A stretch of DNA of 64,000 nucleotides from Methylomicrobium sp. wino1 (GCF_003932755.1 NZ_CP024202.1:3472001-3536000); one strand, 5' to 3'; positions 46,595-55,116 are shown, counted from the stretch's first letter. Numbers and translations are program-made. Notes: a model not told the origin generated them from the sequence alone.

Positions 46595-48160
46595 CTATTG
46601 CTGAACCCAGTGCACAGATTTATCTTCCATGATTTCTTTTTTCCAGATGGGAACTTTGTGTTTAATACCTTCAACAATCTGTTCCATCGCTTTAATACTT
46701 TCTTTACGATGCCCGGAGGAGCAAAAAACAAAAAGAGATAGTTCTCCGGTTTTTACCAATCCGGTACTATGGTATATGTGCAGGCAATTTAACGGCCATT
46801 GTTCAAAAGCTTCTTCACGAATTTTTGAAAACGCTTGGTTGGCCATGTCTTCATAAGCCGAGTATTCAATTCCGGCCACATGTTTGCCCACTTTTTCATC
46901 AGCACGTACTTGCCCGAGAAAAATAGAATGGGCGCCTATGTCATGTTTAAAGCTATGTTTTGCTATCTGCTCACCGATAAAAACCGGATCGATAGCTCCC
47001 TGGATAAAATAATTTTTGGCGTTCATGGTTCTATTTTTTTCCTCTTTCAACCAGGCTACCAAACCGCCTGTAAGATTGAATACATTTTTAAGTGTTTGAT
47101 GATTTGGCAGCATTCTAATTGCCCGGATGCTGTTGATTCCGTGGTCACAATAAAAAACAACCTGGCAATCGTTTTTCAATATGTTATGAATATTAGCCTG
47201 CAAATTATTTAGCGGGATGCGAATAGCATTCGGCAATTCCTCTTGGAATTCGGGTATCGAACGAACATCAATCAATTGTATTTTTTCGTTGTTTTGTAAT
47301 TTTTTGTGCAGATCAACAGCGCTGATTTCATTTATTTTTTGCTGACTTGAACTGCAAAAACTTTCATAATCAAATGACTCAAAATCCGGGGCATTTTGCA
47401 AAGCCTGCTGCACAGCCTGTTCGTTTCGTTGAATGGAAAACAGCATTGTTTGATTGCTCAATGCATCGAACATCAAAACTTTTCCTGATAAAACTTCGCC
47501 TACTCCGCAGATCATTTTTATAACTTCGTTTGCCTGCAAATTACCGATAATTCCCGGAAGAACGCCAATGACACCATTTTGCGAACAATCTGGTGCTGTT
47601 TCGGGTGCCGGGGGGTTGGGAAACAGGCAGCGATAAGTTGGGCATTTATTGCCTTGATTATCTGTAAAATTTAATACACTCAACTGTCCCTGAAAGCGGT
47701 CTATTGATCCTGAAACAAAAGGTTTATCCAGGTAAACACAAAAATCGTTAATCAAATAACGGGTTGGAAAGTTGTCTGTAGCATCAACAACGACATCATA
47801 TTGGGAAATCAAATCGACAGCATTTTCCGGAGACAATCTTTGAGTGTATGCCTTTAAAACAATATTGGGATTGAGATCCTTTAAACGATTTACTGCGGCT
47901 TCGGCTTTGAATTCTCCAACCTGTGAAAAGCCATACAACACCTGGCGATGCAAATTAGAAACCGCAACTTTATCGGGATCTACAATACCAACCCTGCCGA
48001 CACCGGCTCCAGATAGATACATTAAAGTAGGGCAGCCCAATCCGCCTGCACCGATGACCAGTACTTTTGCTTTTTTTAAAGCCTGTTGTCCTGTTTTGCC
48101 AATCTGAGGTAAAATCAAGTGGCGGTGATAATACTGAATTTCCTCTTTATTTAGGTTCAT
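46595..48160 (-). CDS. MoeB-rhodanese-MoaE three-domain fusion
   Basis: Residues 1 to about 245 are MoeB/ThiF-like: RHLILPQIGKTGQQALKKAKVLVIGAGGLGCP, DATDNFPTRYLINDFC and CPTYRCLFPNPPAPETAPDCSQNGVIGVLPG. Residues 275-375 are a rhodanese domain with active cysteine in VVFYCDHGINSIRAI. From residue 379 (MNAKNYF) to the end is MoaE, the large subunit of molybdopterin synthase (GQVRADEKVGKHVAGIEYSAYEDMA, HRKESIKAMEQIVEGIKHKVPIWKKE). It thus activates MoaD, supplies sulfur, and carries out dithiolene formation. I chose ATG 48160, 17 bases after moaD. The join lies at an A7 run directly before TAGAACCATG; one more A would give two separate proteins. Confidence 0.9.
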   Translation of the reverse strand: MNLNKEEIQYYHRHLILPQIGKTGQQALKKAKVLVIGAGGLGCPTLMYLSGAGVGRVGIVDPDKVAVSNLHRQVLYGFSQVGEFKAEAAVNRLKDLNPNIVLKAYTQRLSPENAVDLISQYDVVVDATDNFPTRYLINDFCVYLDKPFVSGSIDRFQGQLSVLNFTDNQGNKCPTYRCLFPNPPAPETAPDCSQNGVIGVLPGIIGNLQANEVIKMICGVGEVLSGKVLMFDALSNQTMLFSIQRNEQAVQQALQNAPDFESFDYESFCSSSQQKINEISAVDLHKKLQNNEKIQLIDVRSIPEFQEELPNAIRIPLNNLQANIHNILKNDCQVVFYCDHGINSIRAIRMLPNHQTLKNVFNLTGGLVAWLKEEKNRTMNAKNYFIQGAIDPVFIGEQIAKHSFKHDIGAHSIFLGQVRADEKVGKHVAGIEYSAYEDMANQAFSKIREEAFEQWPLNCLHIYHSTGLVKTGELSLFVFCSSGHRKESIKAMEQIVEGIKHKVPIWKKEIMEDKSVHWVQQ

Positions 48161-48176
48161 GGTTGCCTTTAAAAAA

Positions 48177-48410
48177 TCAGCCCCCAGCAAAGGGGGGCAT
48201 AACTGCGACCGAATCGTTATCAAAAAGAAGGTAATTGTCTTCAACCATTTGCTGATTTACAGCCATTCTATACGTATAGTCTTTTAAATTCGGATAATTT
48301 GTGATTAACTTGCTTTTCAAGTCAGTCATATTGCCTGTGTCTTGAATCGTCAACATGTTTTTCCCCACCACATCACTCAGAACACCAAAAAAAATCACAT
48401 TAACCTGCAT
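48177..48410 (-). CDS. moaD: Molybdopterin synthase small subunit MoaD
   Basis: A 77-residue ubiquitin-like protein: MQVNVIFFGVLSDVVGKN, a beta-grasp pattern, and the C-terminal VAVMPPFAGG, whose terminal Gly-Gly is adenylated by MoeB and thiocarboxylated. Its large-subunit partner MoaE is fused to the next gene, 16 bases downstream. Confidence 0.93.
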   Translation of the reverse strand: MQVNVIFFGVLSDVVGKNMLTIQDTGNMTDLKSKLITNYPNLKDYTYRMAVNQQMVEDNYLLFDNDSVAVMPPFAGG

Positions 48411-48454
48411 AGTTTTTCCTTACGTTTTAATGGAAACGGGTTATGTTTCTCTGT

Positions 48455-48631
48455 TTAAATAAAATTTATAGCTTTTACTCTTATATCAATCCGGCTACCA
48501 GTGCGATCGTCAGGTGTGGCAAAAGAAATGAAACCAACAGCAAGCGCAACTGCCAGCGGTAATAGTGTTCTCAAGTCACCAATGGAGCCAGACCATTCCG
48601 AAAATAAAAATCTATTTTTAAGTTTTTCCAT
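48455..48631 (-). pseudogene. N-terminal remnant of a MOT1-type sulfate/molybdate transporter
   Basis: A 58-codon frame starts at ATG 48631, overlapping the moaA stop (TGATG). Its first 36 residues, including NRFLFSEWSGSIGDLRTLLP and LAVALAVGFIS, match the beginning of MOT1-like molybdate/sulfate permeases (E-x-SGslGDLgTllPlav). The frame then runs into unrelated sequence and stops at 48455; the remaining ten or so helices are missing. Position between moaA and moaD suggests the original operon carried its own molybdate importer, since deleted. The short match makes this probable, not certain. Confidence 0.7.
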
Positions 48632-49665
48632 CATCCACCTATCTGTGCCATTGAAAGATGATTTTTTGAAAAATGAATTATTTGCTGCGTACGCTGTTCC
48701 GATTCAAATCCGTCTTTTGCCCTTTTGGACACGGCATCTCTAATTGCCGTTTTTATTTCCTGATCACTTTTTCCTGAGCGCAGCATGTCTTTTAAATTTA
48801 CGTCGCCATGATCATAGAGACAGGTTTTGAATGTGCCGTCGGGAGTGAGCCTTAAACGGCTGCATGTTGAACAGAATGTTCTGGAATGACCGGCGATGAT
48901 GCCGACTTTTCCCCTAAATCCAGGGATTTCAAAAATCCGGGCAGTTGAACACATTTTAAGATGTTCGATCATTTCAGGAAAAGAATTCTGCAAAGTTTTG
49001 ATAATTTCTTCTGCAGAAAGTGTATCGTTTGAAAAGTGCCCGCCGTTAAAAGGCATTTGTTCAATAAAGCGGACTTCAACTTTATTACTTTTGGCCAACA
49101 TAGCAAAGTCAACAATTTCATTGTCATTGACGCCTTTGAGAACCACCATGTTCAATTTAACGTTCAGATCCGTTAGCAGAATTTTATCAATGCTATTCCA
49201 CACCCGTTCAAAATCATCACGTCGGGTAATTTTATAAAAAACGTCTCGCTTTAACGAATCAAGACTGATGTTAATACTGCCTGATTTTATTTTTTGAAAC
49301 AATGGAATAGTATCTTCTAAAAAATAGGCATTCGTTGTTAAATTGATTGTTTCCAGTTTTTCATATTGATTTATTCTGATTAAAAAATCAGGCAGGCCTT
49401 TACGCACAAAAGGCTCACCACCGGTAATGCGCACTTTGGTTACACCTAAATCCAAAAATAGTCCAAGCAGGTGTTCCATTTCCTGAAAACGCAGAATATC
49501 ATCACGTGCTTTAAGATCAATTCCCTCCTTTGGCATACAATAAGTACAACGGAAATTGCAACGGTCGGTAACAGCAAGCCGCAGATAATTTAAATGACGC
49601 CCCTGGGAATCAATCAGAAGGGAAGCTGTTGAATTTTTTTGGTGTGTAGTATGTAAATAATCCAC
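48631..49665 (-). CDS. moaA: GTP 3',8-cyclase MoaA
   Basis: A 344-residue radical SAM enzyme catalysing the first step of Moco synthesis from GTP. The N-terminal cluster motif is CNFRCTYCMPKEG, followed by VTKVRITGGEPFVRKG. The second cluster is in FCSTCSRLRLTPDGTFKTCLYDHGDVNL, and the protein ends MAQIGG with the conserved Gly-Gly. I chose GTG 49665 because an AAAAGGAGT site lies nine bases upstream; an ATG further out would need 27 extra residues without a binding site. It heads the operon moaA, permease remnant, moaD, moeB-moaE fusion, moaC-mogA, moeA remnant. Confidence 0.94.
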   Translation of the reverse strand: MDYLHTTHQKNSTASLLIDSQGRHLNYLRLAVTDRCNFRCTYCMPKEGIDLKARDDILRFQEMEHLLGLFLDLGVTKVRITGGEPFVRKGLPDFLIRINQYEKLETINLTTNAYFLEDTIPLFQKIKSGSINISLDSLKRDVFYKITRRDDFERVWNSIDKILLTDLNVKLNMVVLKGVNDNEIVDFAMLAKSNKVEVRFIEQMPFNGGHFSNDTLSAEEIIKTLQNSFPEMIEHLKMCSTARIFEIPGFRGKVGIIAGHSRTFCSTCSRLRLTPDGTFKTCLYDHGDVNLKDMLRSGKSDQEIKTAIRDAVSKRAKDGFESEQRTQQIIHFSKNHLSMAQIGG

Positions 49666-49851
49666 GCTTATTTTACTCCTTTTCAAGTTCGAGAAGCTTT
49701 GCTGTTTCTTGCAAAACCCTATCGAGGCCATGAACCCAACAATCATATTTAAATCGTCTGCAAGCTCGAAGTTAATTTAAATAGTGCGCTAAGATATACA
49801 AAACGTTTTTACTGATTTTTTATTTAATAAGGACAAAAAAATCATTAGCAT

Positions 49852-50118
49852 ATGCTGTATTTCTTTTTATTAAGATTTTGGCTCTTTGAGTTTTACACAA
49901 TTTCCGTGACCGTATTTTATAAGCAGCCGAAAAGGCTGATTTATACGAGTGTAGTCGGATCAATTACTGAACGAACTTCCACGCACGAGCTCATGTTTAT
50001 GTTTACAATTAAGGACGAGCAATCATTCCGCGCAAACTTTGGAAGAGTTGACGCTTTTACAGCCTATCGACTCGATGATTTTCATGACAGGTATAACGAT
50101 TTAGAATGTTTGTGGTAA
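49852..50118 (+). CDS. Uncertain 88-residue ORF
   Basis: This frame starts with a hydrophobic, aromatic-rich stretch (MLYFFLLRFWLFEFYTISV), followed by a polar part with no family I recognise. It has no good ribosome-binding site. Its stop lies inside the 41-bp palindrome at 50114-50154, and it converges on the molybdopterin enzyme gene. It may be chance; the only reason to list it is that it fills an otherwise empty 550-base gap (49666-50215). Confidence 0.3.
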   Translation: MLYFFLLRFWLFEFYTISVTVFYKQPKRLIYTSVVGSITERTSTHELMFMFTIKDEQSFRANFGRVDAFTAYRLDDFHDRYNDLECLW

Positions 50119-50154
50119 GGAGTCTATCGATTTAAAATCGATAGACTCCTTACC
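50114..50154. terminator. Perfect 41-bp palindrome, probable bidirectional terminator
   Basis: Two 20-base arms (GGTAAGGAGTCTATCGATTT and its exact complement) flank one central base. It lies 62 bases beyond the stop of the molybdopterin enzyme gene. No long U tract follows on either side, so attenuation of convergent transcription is likely but an operator or recombination site is possible. Confidence 0.55.
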
Positions 50155-50215
50155 TGATCTAAGCTCTATTTCAAACTACTATTAAGCCTGATTGCCATGT
50201 GCGCACCACAAAGGT

Positions 50216-52444
50216 TTAAGCCGAATAACTTGTTCCTTCGGTTCCATCCTCCACTTTATAGACCTTGCAAGCCAACCCTCTGAGTTGGAAGTTGCCTTGT
50301 TCCTTATCACAGTATTCGTCAGAGTCATGAAGTATGACCGCATCCGCCGATTTCCAGAGACTCGATAACGCCGCACCAGGTTCTTCACTTCCTGTTGTTT
50401 CCGGGTACCACCAGCCATGAGGAACCCTGACTACGTTAGGATGTGTGTCATTACTGAGCCACGACCTGAGTTTGATTCTTTTTCCGCTAGTTGATTCCAC
50501 CCATGCCCAATCCCCATCCGACAGGTCTATATCGTAGGCCGTATCCGGATGGATTTGCATGCGGGGATCCGGCTCGCGGCTACGCAGCTCTTTAGTGGAT
50601 CGGCCTAGGCCAAAACTGTGAAACCAATAGTTTTCGCGCATGCCGGTGAAAAAAGTCAACGGATGCGTCTTAGCCAACTCCGGTTTCCTCACATGGCTTT
50701 CCGGTGGTTCAACCCAACTAGGCAAGGGATCATAGCCTAGCTCTTCGAAAATGCTTGAATAGAGTTCAACTTTTCCGCTAGGTGTGCCAAAGCCGGTTTG
50801 TTCGTATTTCTTGAAAGTTATTTCAGGCGCGGAAGCCCGAACCTGGGTTGATAATTTTTCCCATGTTAATCCCGCAGGCTTTAACCGTTCATCGTACGCC
50901 TCTTCCATGCTTGCCGGCCAATCCTTCTCTTGTCCCAGACGAACGCCAAGCTCACGCCATAGCATCCAGTCGTGCATACATTCTCCTGGCGCCTCCACTG
51001 CTTGCTCTCCCCCTTGATAGATTGGAATCCAATCCCAGTAATTGAACAGGTTCGGTCTTTCCAGCCAATGTGTGGCCGGCAGAATATAATCGGCGAGTTG
51101 GGCCGTGGGCGACTTGATAAGATCCATAACCACTAACAAATCCAGGTTCATCAACCCTTCGTAAATGTGAGTGGTGTTGGGGTAACTGTTTAAGGTGTTG
51201 TTACATTGCGATATAAGTGCCCTCAAGCGGTAAGGCTTGCCTGTTTTCATCGCTTCCCACATGCTTGCAGGGTGCGCCATCGCGCCGCCGGATACCTGGT
51301 TTGAATATTTTTTGCCCCAAACCTTTTCCATTGCTGGGCCGGTCTTTTCGAGTGTTTCCCAGCTCAAGAGCTTAAAGCGGTCAACACCGAGTTGTTTCTT
51401 GCGTTGTTCAGGCGATAGCCTCTCATTGAGTTCGAATTCATCATCCGATGAAATTTCCGGATGGTACCCCATTAACAGTTCGCCCCCGGGTACATCGAGA
51501 TTACCGGTGATGGATCTCAATATGGTTAAGGCTCGTAAAGTCTGGGTGCTATTGGCATGGTGATCCGGTACTGCTCCCCAGGGGATCACAGCGGGACCAG
51601 TAGTGGCATACATTCTGGCAGACTCGCGAATCTTATCTGCTGGCGCTCCAGTAATTTCTGACGCCCACTCCGGAGTGTATTCCTTCACTCTTTCAGCGAG
51701 TTGTTCAAAACCAACCGTCCATTTTTCTACAAATTCTTTGTCATAGAGGTCTTCTTCGATGATCACATTAATCCAGGCCAGTAAATAGGCACTGTCCGTA
51801 GCAGGCTTAACCTGCAGAAAGATGTCCGCTTGATCACTATAGCTATTACGGCGTGGATCTGTGACGATCAGCTTTGCGCCCCTATCCAGGGCACCCTTAA
51901 TCCACAGGTACTCAGCCGTCCATCTTTGCGGACCCGGAGCGTGGCCTAAAAGTACGATGCATTTGGTATTATGAAAGTCTGGAAACTGCCAAAAGCCGTA
52001 AGTCGCTTTACTGGGCACCGTGGAATTGGCTAAACACACGTATCCCGTCCAAGTCCAGTTCGGACTCCCCAGTAAGTTCATAAATCTTCGTGAGGCCGCA
52101 CCGGCGTTAGAGCTCCAGCCATAAGTGCTGCCAATTGTTTCCGGGCCGTCTTCGGCTATCAACTGCTTCATCTTATCGGCAATCTCATCTAAAGCTTGCT
52201 TCATGCTAATTTGTTCCCACTGACCCGAGCCGCGCTCACCGATTCTTTTCAGCGCATGCGTTAATCGGTCTGGATGGGTAATGTACTTATTTGCGTTGGC
52301 CCCCTTGACACAGATCGAATTCGGCGTGAGGGCATGATCCGGATTTTTTTTGATCGATTTCACCTTACCGTCTTCAACGGTGACAAGAAGTCCGCAATTG
52401 ATATCGCAGGTACTACAGATGGCCCATTTCGTTTCTTTGCTCAT
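50216..52444 (-). CDS. Acetylene hydratase-like molybdo/tungstopterin enzyme (DMSO reductase superfamily)
   Basis: A 742-residue enzyme without Tat or Sec signal, so cytoplasmic. The N-terminal [4Fe-4S] motif is C10-x2-C13-x3-C17...C45, and D14 directly follows the second cysteine (CSTCDINC). That is the position of the catalytic Asp13 of Pelobacter acetylene hydratase. A probable metal-ligand cysteine is C137 (GYVCLAN; AHy Cys141). Residues matching the AHy hydrophobic ring and pocket are I15, W175, W289 and W470, with D294 for Asp298. The isoleucine at AHy 113 is not kept. TPTAQLADYILPATHWLERP and FGTPSGKVELYSSIFEELGYDPLP are also close to what I recall of AHy. That enzyme hydrates acetylene to acetaldehyde; the present substrate is unproved. 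Confidence 0.85.
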   Translation of the reverse strand: MSKETKWAICSTCDINCGLLVTVEDGKVKSIKKNPDHALTPNSICVKGANANKYITHPDRLTHALKRIGERGSGQWEQISMKQALDEIADKMKQLIAEDGPETIGSTYGWSSNAGAASRRFMNLLGSPNWTWTGYVCLANSTVPSKATYGFWQFPDFHNTKCIVLLGHAPGPQRWTAEYLWIKGALDRGAKLIVTDPRRNSYSDQADIFLQVKPATDSAYLLAWINVIIEEDLYDKEFVEKWTVGFEQLAERVKEYTPEWASEITGAPADKIRESARMYATTGPAVIPWGAVPDHHANSTQTLRALTILRSITGNLDVPGGELLMGYHPEISSDDEFELNERLSPEQRKKQLGVDRFKLLSWETLEKTGPAMEKVWGKKYSNQVSGGAMAHPASMWEAMKTGKPYRLRALISQCNNTLNSYPNTTHIYEGLMNLDLLVVMDLIKSPTAQLADYILPATHWLERPNLFNYWDWIPIYQGGEQAVEAPGECMHDWMLWRELGVRLGQEKDWPASMEEAYDERLKPAGLTWEKLSTQVRASAPEITFKKYEQTGFGTPSGKVELYSSIFEELGYDPLPSWVEPPESHVRKPELAKTHPLTFFTGMRENYWFHSFGLGRSTKELRSREPDPRMQIHPDTAYDIDLSDGDWAWVESTSGKRIKLRSWLSNDTHPNVVRVPHGWWYPETTGSEEPGAALSSLWKSADAVILHDSDEYCDKEQGNFQLRGLACKVYKVEDGTEGTSYSA

Positions 52445-52710
52445 TTTTAGCCTCTATAAATCATTTTTATTAAAAATCATCTTCAACCAGACTTAGTTAA
52501 TGCCGCTATTTCGCAGTGGCGATCTAACGCATGTATCAACATATAACCAGACATGCTGGCTTATTAGATACTGTTTGCCTATAGTTATATAGGAATAAAC
52601 TATGCATATGAATACGATCCATCGTTAATCACAACGGTAGAAAACTTAATATCCTTTTTAATATTGGATATAGCCTATCTTTTACAGAAATATTATACGG
52701 GGAATGTCAG

Positions 52711-52764
52711 CTTGTAAAATACTGATTAACTATGATTCAATAGGCAAAAGCTATTTATTAGATG
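52711..52764 (+). promoter_or_regulatory. Copy of the LysR-promoter sequence upstream of the acetylene hydratase-like gene
   Basis: CTTGTAAAATACT, CTATGA, AATAGG and GCTAT occur here with the same spacing as at 55504-55556 between the EthD gene and lysR, while the bases between differ. Conserved blocks with free spacers indicate protein binding. It lies 267 bases upstream of the molybdopterin enzyme start. The 372-base gap 52445-52816 also has a palindrome CCTATAGTTATATAGG (52578-52593) and no gene. Confidence 0.6.
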
Positions 52765-52816
52765 AGGTGTAACAGAGCTGTTTTTATATTTTTTTGGAGC
52801 TAGGGGTTTTTCTAAC

Positions 52817-53071
52817 TTAGAAAAAGACATCAGCAACCCTTTTAATACACCACTCTTTCGCTGAGATTGGCTTAGGTGTCCGCTTGGATTGCTTGATCAG
52901 TATTTTGGAATCACGAAAGTGACTAAGTGCGTGAAAATAGAGCTCGCGCTTTCTGTCATACTCCGCATAAAAACTTCCTTTTGATGCCCATAACAGTAAT
53001 TGATCCTTCGTTGGAGCGCTTTTTAACCTTGCCCTGTTTGTGTAATTGACGACAACACACGTTACCATCAC
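52817..53071 (-). pseudogene. Remnant of a TetR-family regulator
   Basis: The frame contains SKGSFYAEYDRKRELYFHAL and SHFRDSKILIKQSKRTPKPISA, which align closely with the DNA-binding domain and first linker of the intact TetR at 57858-58445 (GKGSFYAAFGSKRELYLQAL, SHFRDTKMLIKQPKR). The helices before it are scrambled and the ligand-binding domain is missing. It stands beside the intact hydrolase and CMD genes, just as the intact tetR stands beside their paralogues, so it is the decayed regulator of this copy of the module. The next 315 bases (53072-53386) contain no gene, only an ATGCAAACGATTTTGCAT hairpin near 53306. Confidence 0.85.
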
Positions 53072-53386
53072 GCCAATACAAGTTAAGACGTTTTAAAATC
53101 CAACAAGGTGAAATTATCCATTCCTTCCTGCCTATTTACCCGAATTGAATCCAGATGGTAGGTTTGGAACCCTGCTAAAAAAGTAGAGGTGGGCAAGTAC
53201 TCCATACAAAGATGAATCGGTTTAGAGCACTAAATCTTCGGTCATCCAGGCTATCCAACAAAAAGTCGTGCTGGTGAAAGCATTTTCAAATTACCAGATG
53301 ACCTTTATGCAAACGATTTTGCATAAAAATTATGCAATACTTTTTGGAAAGATTAATACGCCAATAATTAAGATAGAAAATACTTT

Positions 53387-54502
53387 TTACTCAATCCTTT
53401 TAACTGCCTTAAAGAAACTGATGATTTCCCTATTCCGTCCAGGCCATTCTGGGTGTGGACCGTTGCCTTCGCAATACCAAGTCTGTACGCCGTTCTTGCA
53501 GCCACTGTAAGCCATACAGCCTTCAACGCCTGGAACGGGGGTGGTAAAAGGTAAAGGTTGTCCCGGTTTGAGGTCTAGGGCTTTTTGTTCAAGTTCTTGT
53601 TTATAATAATTTTCCCAGCCCCAGGCTTTGCCGGATTCTGGTACTTTGCGGTCAGTGGCCTTGTAGGTTTTGGTCGTGCATTTATTGCATTTTGCCCACC
53701 ATTCAATGGCTTCTTTGCCGTAGTTGGGGAACAGTTTGTCGCGGCTGCTGTGCATCAGCATCACTGGCGTAGGTTTTACGCAGTTTCGGTCTTCCAAATC
53801 TTCGCCCCGCATACCGACTGCGCTGGGTGCAATAGCGGCTGGAATGTGTTTGGTGCCGTTGAAAAAGGCGGTTCCCATAGCCACTGTGCCACCATCGGAA
53901 TGTCCGGTCAGGAAAATACGTTTTTTATCAACGCACCATTTTTCTTGAATCATCTTGGGAATTTCAGCTAGTTGAACGGCAGATTCTGGCGATAATGGAC
54001 GGTGGTCGGCATACGCAATAACAAATCCCGCTGCGGTTGCCTCGCTGGTTAAGTAGACGTGTTCTTCGGCTTCTTCACGATCCCGTCCTGCTGGTGCATA
54101 AACCATCAACAAGGGATGGGCGATGGTGTCCTTATAGTTTGAAGGTGTCCTGACTGAAAAATGGATGCCGTCACCGGTTTTTTCATCGTCAGTGGAACCG
54201 GTTTCACCCGGTTTTGCTCCAGGTTGGCAACCCGCTGCTGATATATCATTAGTATAAGTCGCTTCACTTATGATGACACCCGCTTTTGATGCTTCGGTGA
54301 TATTGGCATCCGCCCTGTAGTACGTTTTGCTGGCACCGGTAAAACCCGCCATAAAAAGGCCAATTGCCATTACAAATGTCATCAGGAGATCGGGCTGTTT
54401 GCCACGATAGCGCAGCCATTCCGGCTTGAACAGGCCAATAAACAAGATTGCAATAGAGCCAATAATTAAGAACCTAAAAAAATACAGCAGTAACGTGCTC
54501 AT
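53387..54502 (-). CDS. Membrane-anchored alpha/beta hydrolase, PHB depolymerase/LpqC-like
   Basis: A 371-residue protein with two N-terminal membrane helices (about 5-24 and 40-57) and a large exported domain. The nucleophile elbow is G200-H-S-D-G-G205, preceded by KRIFLTG and followed by AIAPSAVGMRGEDL. A late GNGPHPEWPG carries the probable catalytic histidine. Many cysteines (GCQPG, DRNCVKP, KCNKCTTK, GCMAYSGCKNG, WYCEG) suggest disulphides in the periplasm. It resembles LpqC/feruloyl-esterase or PHB-depolymerase-like enzymes; the substrate is unknown. A truncated paralogue is at 57249-57770. It follows the CMD gene in the operon EthD, CMD, hydrolase. Confidence 0.85.
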   Translation of the reverse strand: MSTLLLYFFRFLIIGSIAILFIGLFKPEWLRYRGKQPDLLMTFVMAIGLFMAGFTGASKTYYRADANITEASKAGVIISEATYTNDISAAGCQPGAKPGETGSTDDEKTGDGIHFSVRTPSNYKDTIAHPLLMVYAPAGRDREEAEEHVYLTSEATAAGFVIAYADHRPLSPESAVQLAEIPKMIQEKWCVDKKRIFLTGHSDGGTVAMGTAFFNGTKHIPAAIAPSAVGMRGEDLEDRNCVKPTPVMLMHSSRDKLFPNYGKEAIEWWAKCNKCTTKTYKATDRKVPESGKAWGWENYYKQELEQKALDLKPGQPLPFTTPVPGVEGCMAYSGCKNGVQTWYCEGNGPHPEWPGRNREIISFFKAVKRIE

Positions 54503-54539
54503 GGCTTAACCTTAATAATTTCGTTAAACGGTTTTGTTG

Positions 54540-55067
54540 TCAAGAATGATACACGGCTGTCGTTTTGATGGCAGGCTGCGTTTGTTTACCGTTAACCGCT
54601 TTCTTGCCGATGCCTACCCCCATCGTAAAGCGGTTCATGCAATTCACGACTGCGCACAAACGTACCGTGTCTAGCAAGGCCCGTTCGTCCCAGCCAACTT
54701 CATAGATGAGGTTGACATCAGCTTGTGTTATTTGGTCAGGTGTCAAGGTAAGCTTCTTTACAAAGCGCAAGAGTGGCTTTATCTTTTCATCAACTTTTGC
54801 GCTGTCAATGTCCAATATTAATTGACCGTAGACGGATTCATCGATGCCCAATTCCTTAAGCAGCGACTTGTGTGCTGTATAACAGGATTCTGATTGGTTG
54901 AGATCGGAGGTATAAGTGATAATCAGTTCACGTGTCCCTTTGCCCAAAGGTGAAAAACACCCTTTAATGTCCTCCAATAATTTAAACAACAGGATGCCAC
55001 GGCGCGGGTATTTTGCCAGTAATCCGGCGATATTTTCCAAGTCAGGACTTGACGGTAAGTAAGACAT
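54540..55067 (-). CDS. Carboxymuconolactone decarboxylase family (AhpD-like) protein, CxxC lost
   Basis: A 175-residue AhpD/CMD-family protein. The active region reads LNQSESCYTAHKSLLKELGI: the second cysteine and the CYxAH motif are there, but the first cysteine of the usual CxxC is serine. The paralogue at 58611-59174 has an intact CGFC in the same place (LNACGFCYHSH). Peroxidase-type activity, which needs both, is therefore doubtful for this copy. Other shared features are KYPRRGILLFKLLEDI near the N-terminus and GWDERALLDTVRLCAVVNCMNRF. It is located between EthD and hydrolase genes on the same strand. Confidence 0.88.
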   Translation of the reverse strand: MSYLPSSPDLENIAGLLAKYPRRGILLFKLLEDIKGCFSPLGKGTRELIITYTSDLNQSESCYTAHKSLLKELGIDESVYGQLILDIDSAKVDEKIKPLLRFVKKLTLTPDQITQADVNLIYEVGWDERALLDTVRLCAVVNCMNRFTMGVGIGKKAVNGKQTQPAIKTTAVYHS

Positions 55068-55116
55068 TTTAATCTCTGGGCAAATGAAGGGGTATAGACC
55101 AAACTTTAGGGAAACC

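Noticed and set aside
50216-52444. Periplasmic nitrate, DMSO or arsenate reductase
   Set aside because: There is no Tat signal, no electron-transfer or membrane-anchor subunit gene beside it, and the Asp after the second cluster cysteine plus the tryptophan set fit the acetylene hydratase group better.
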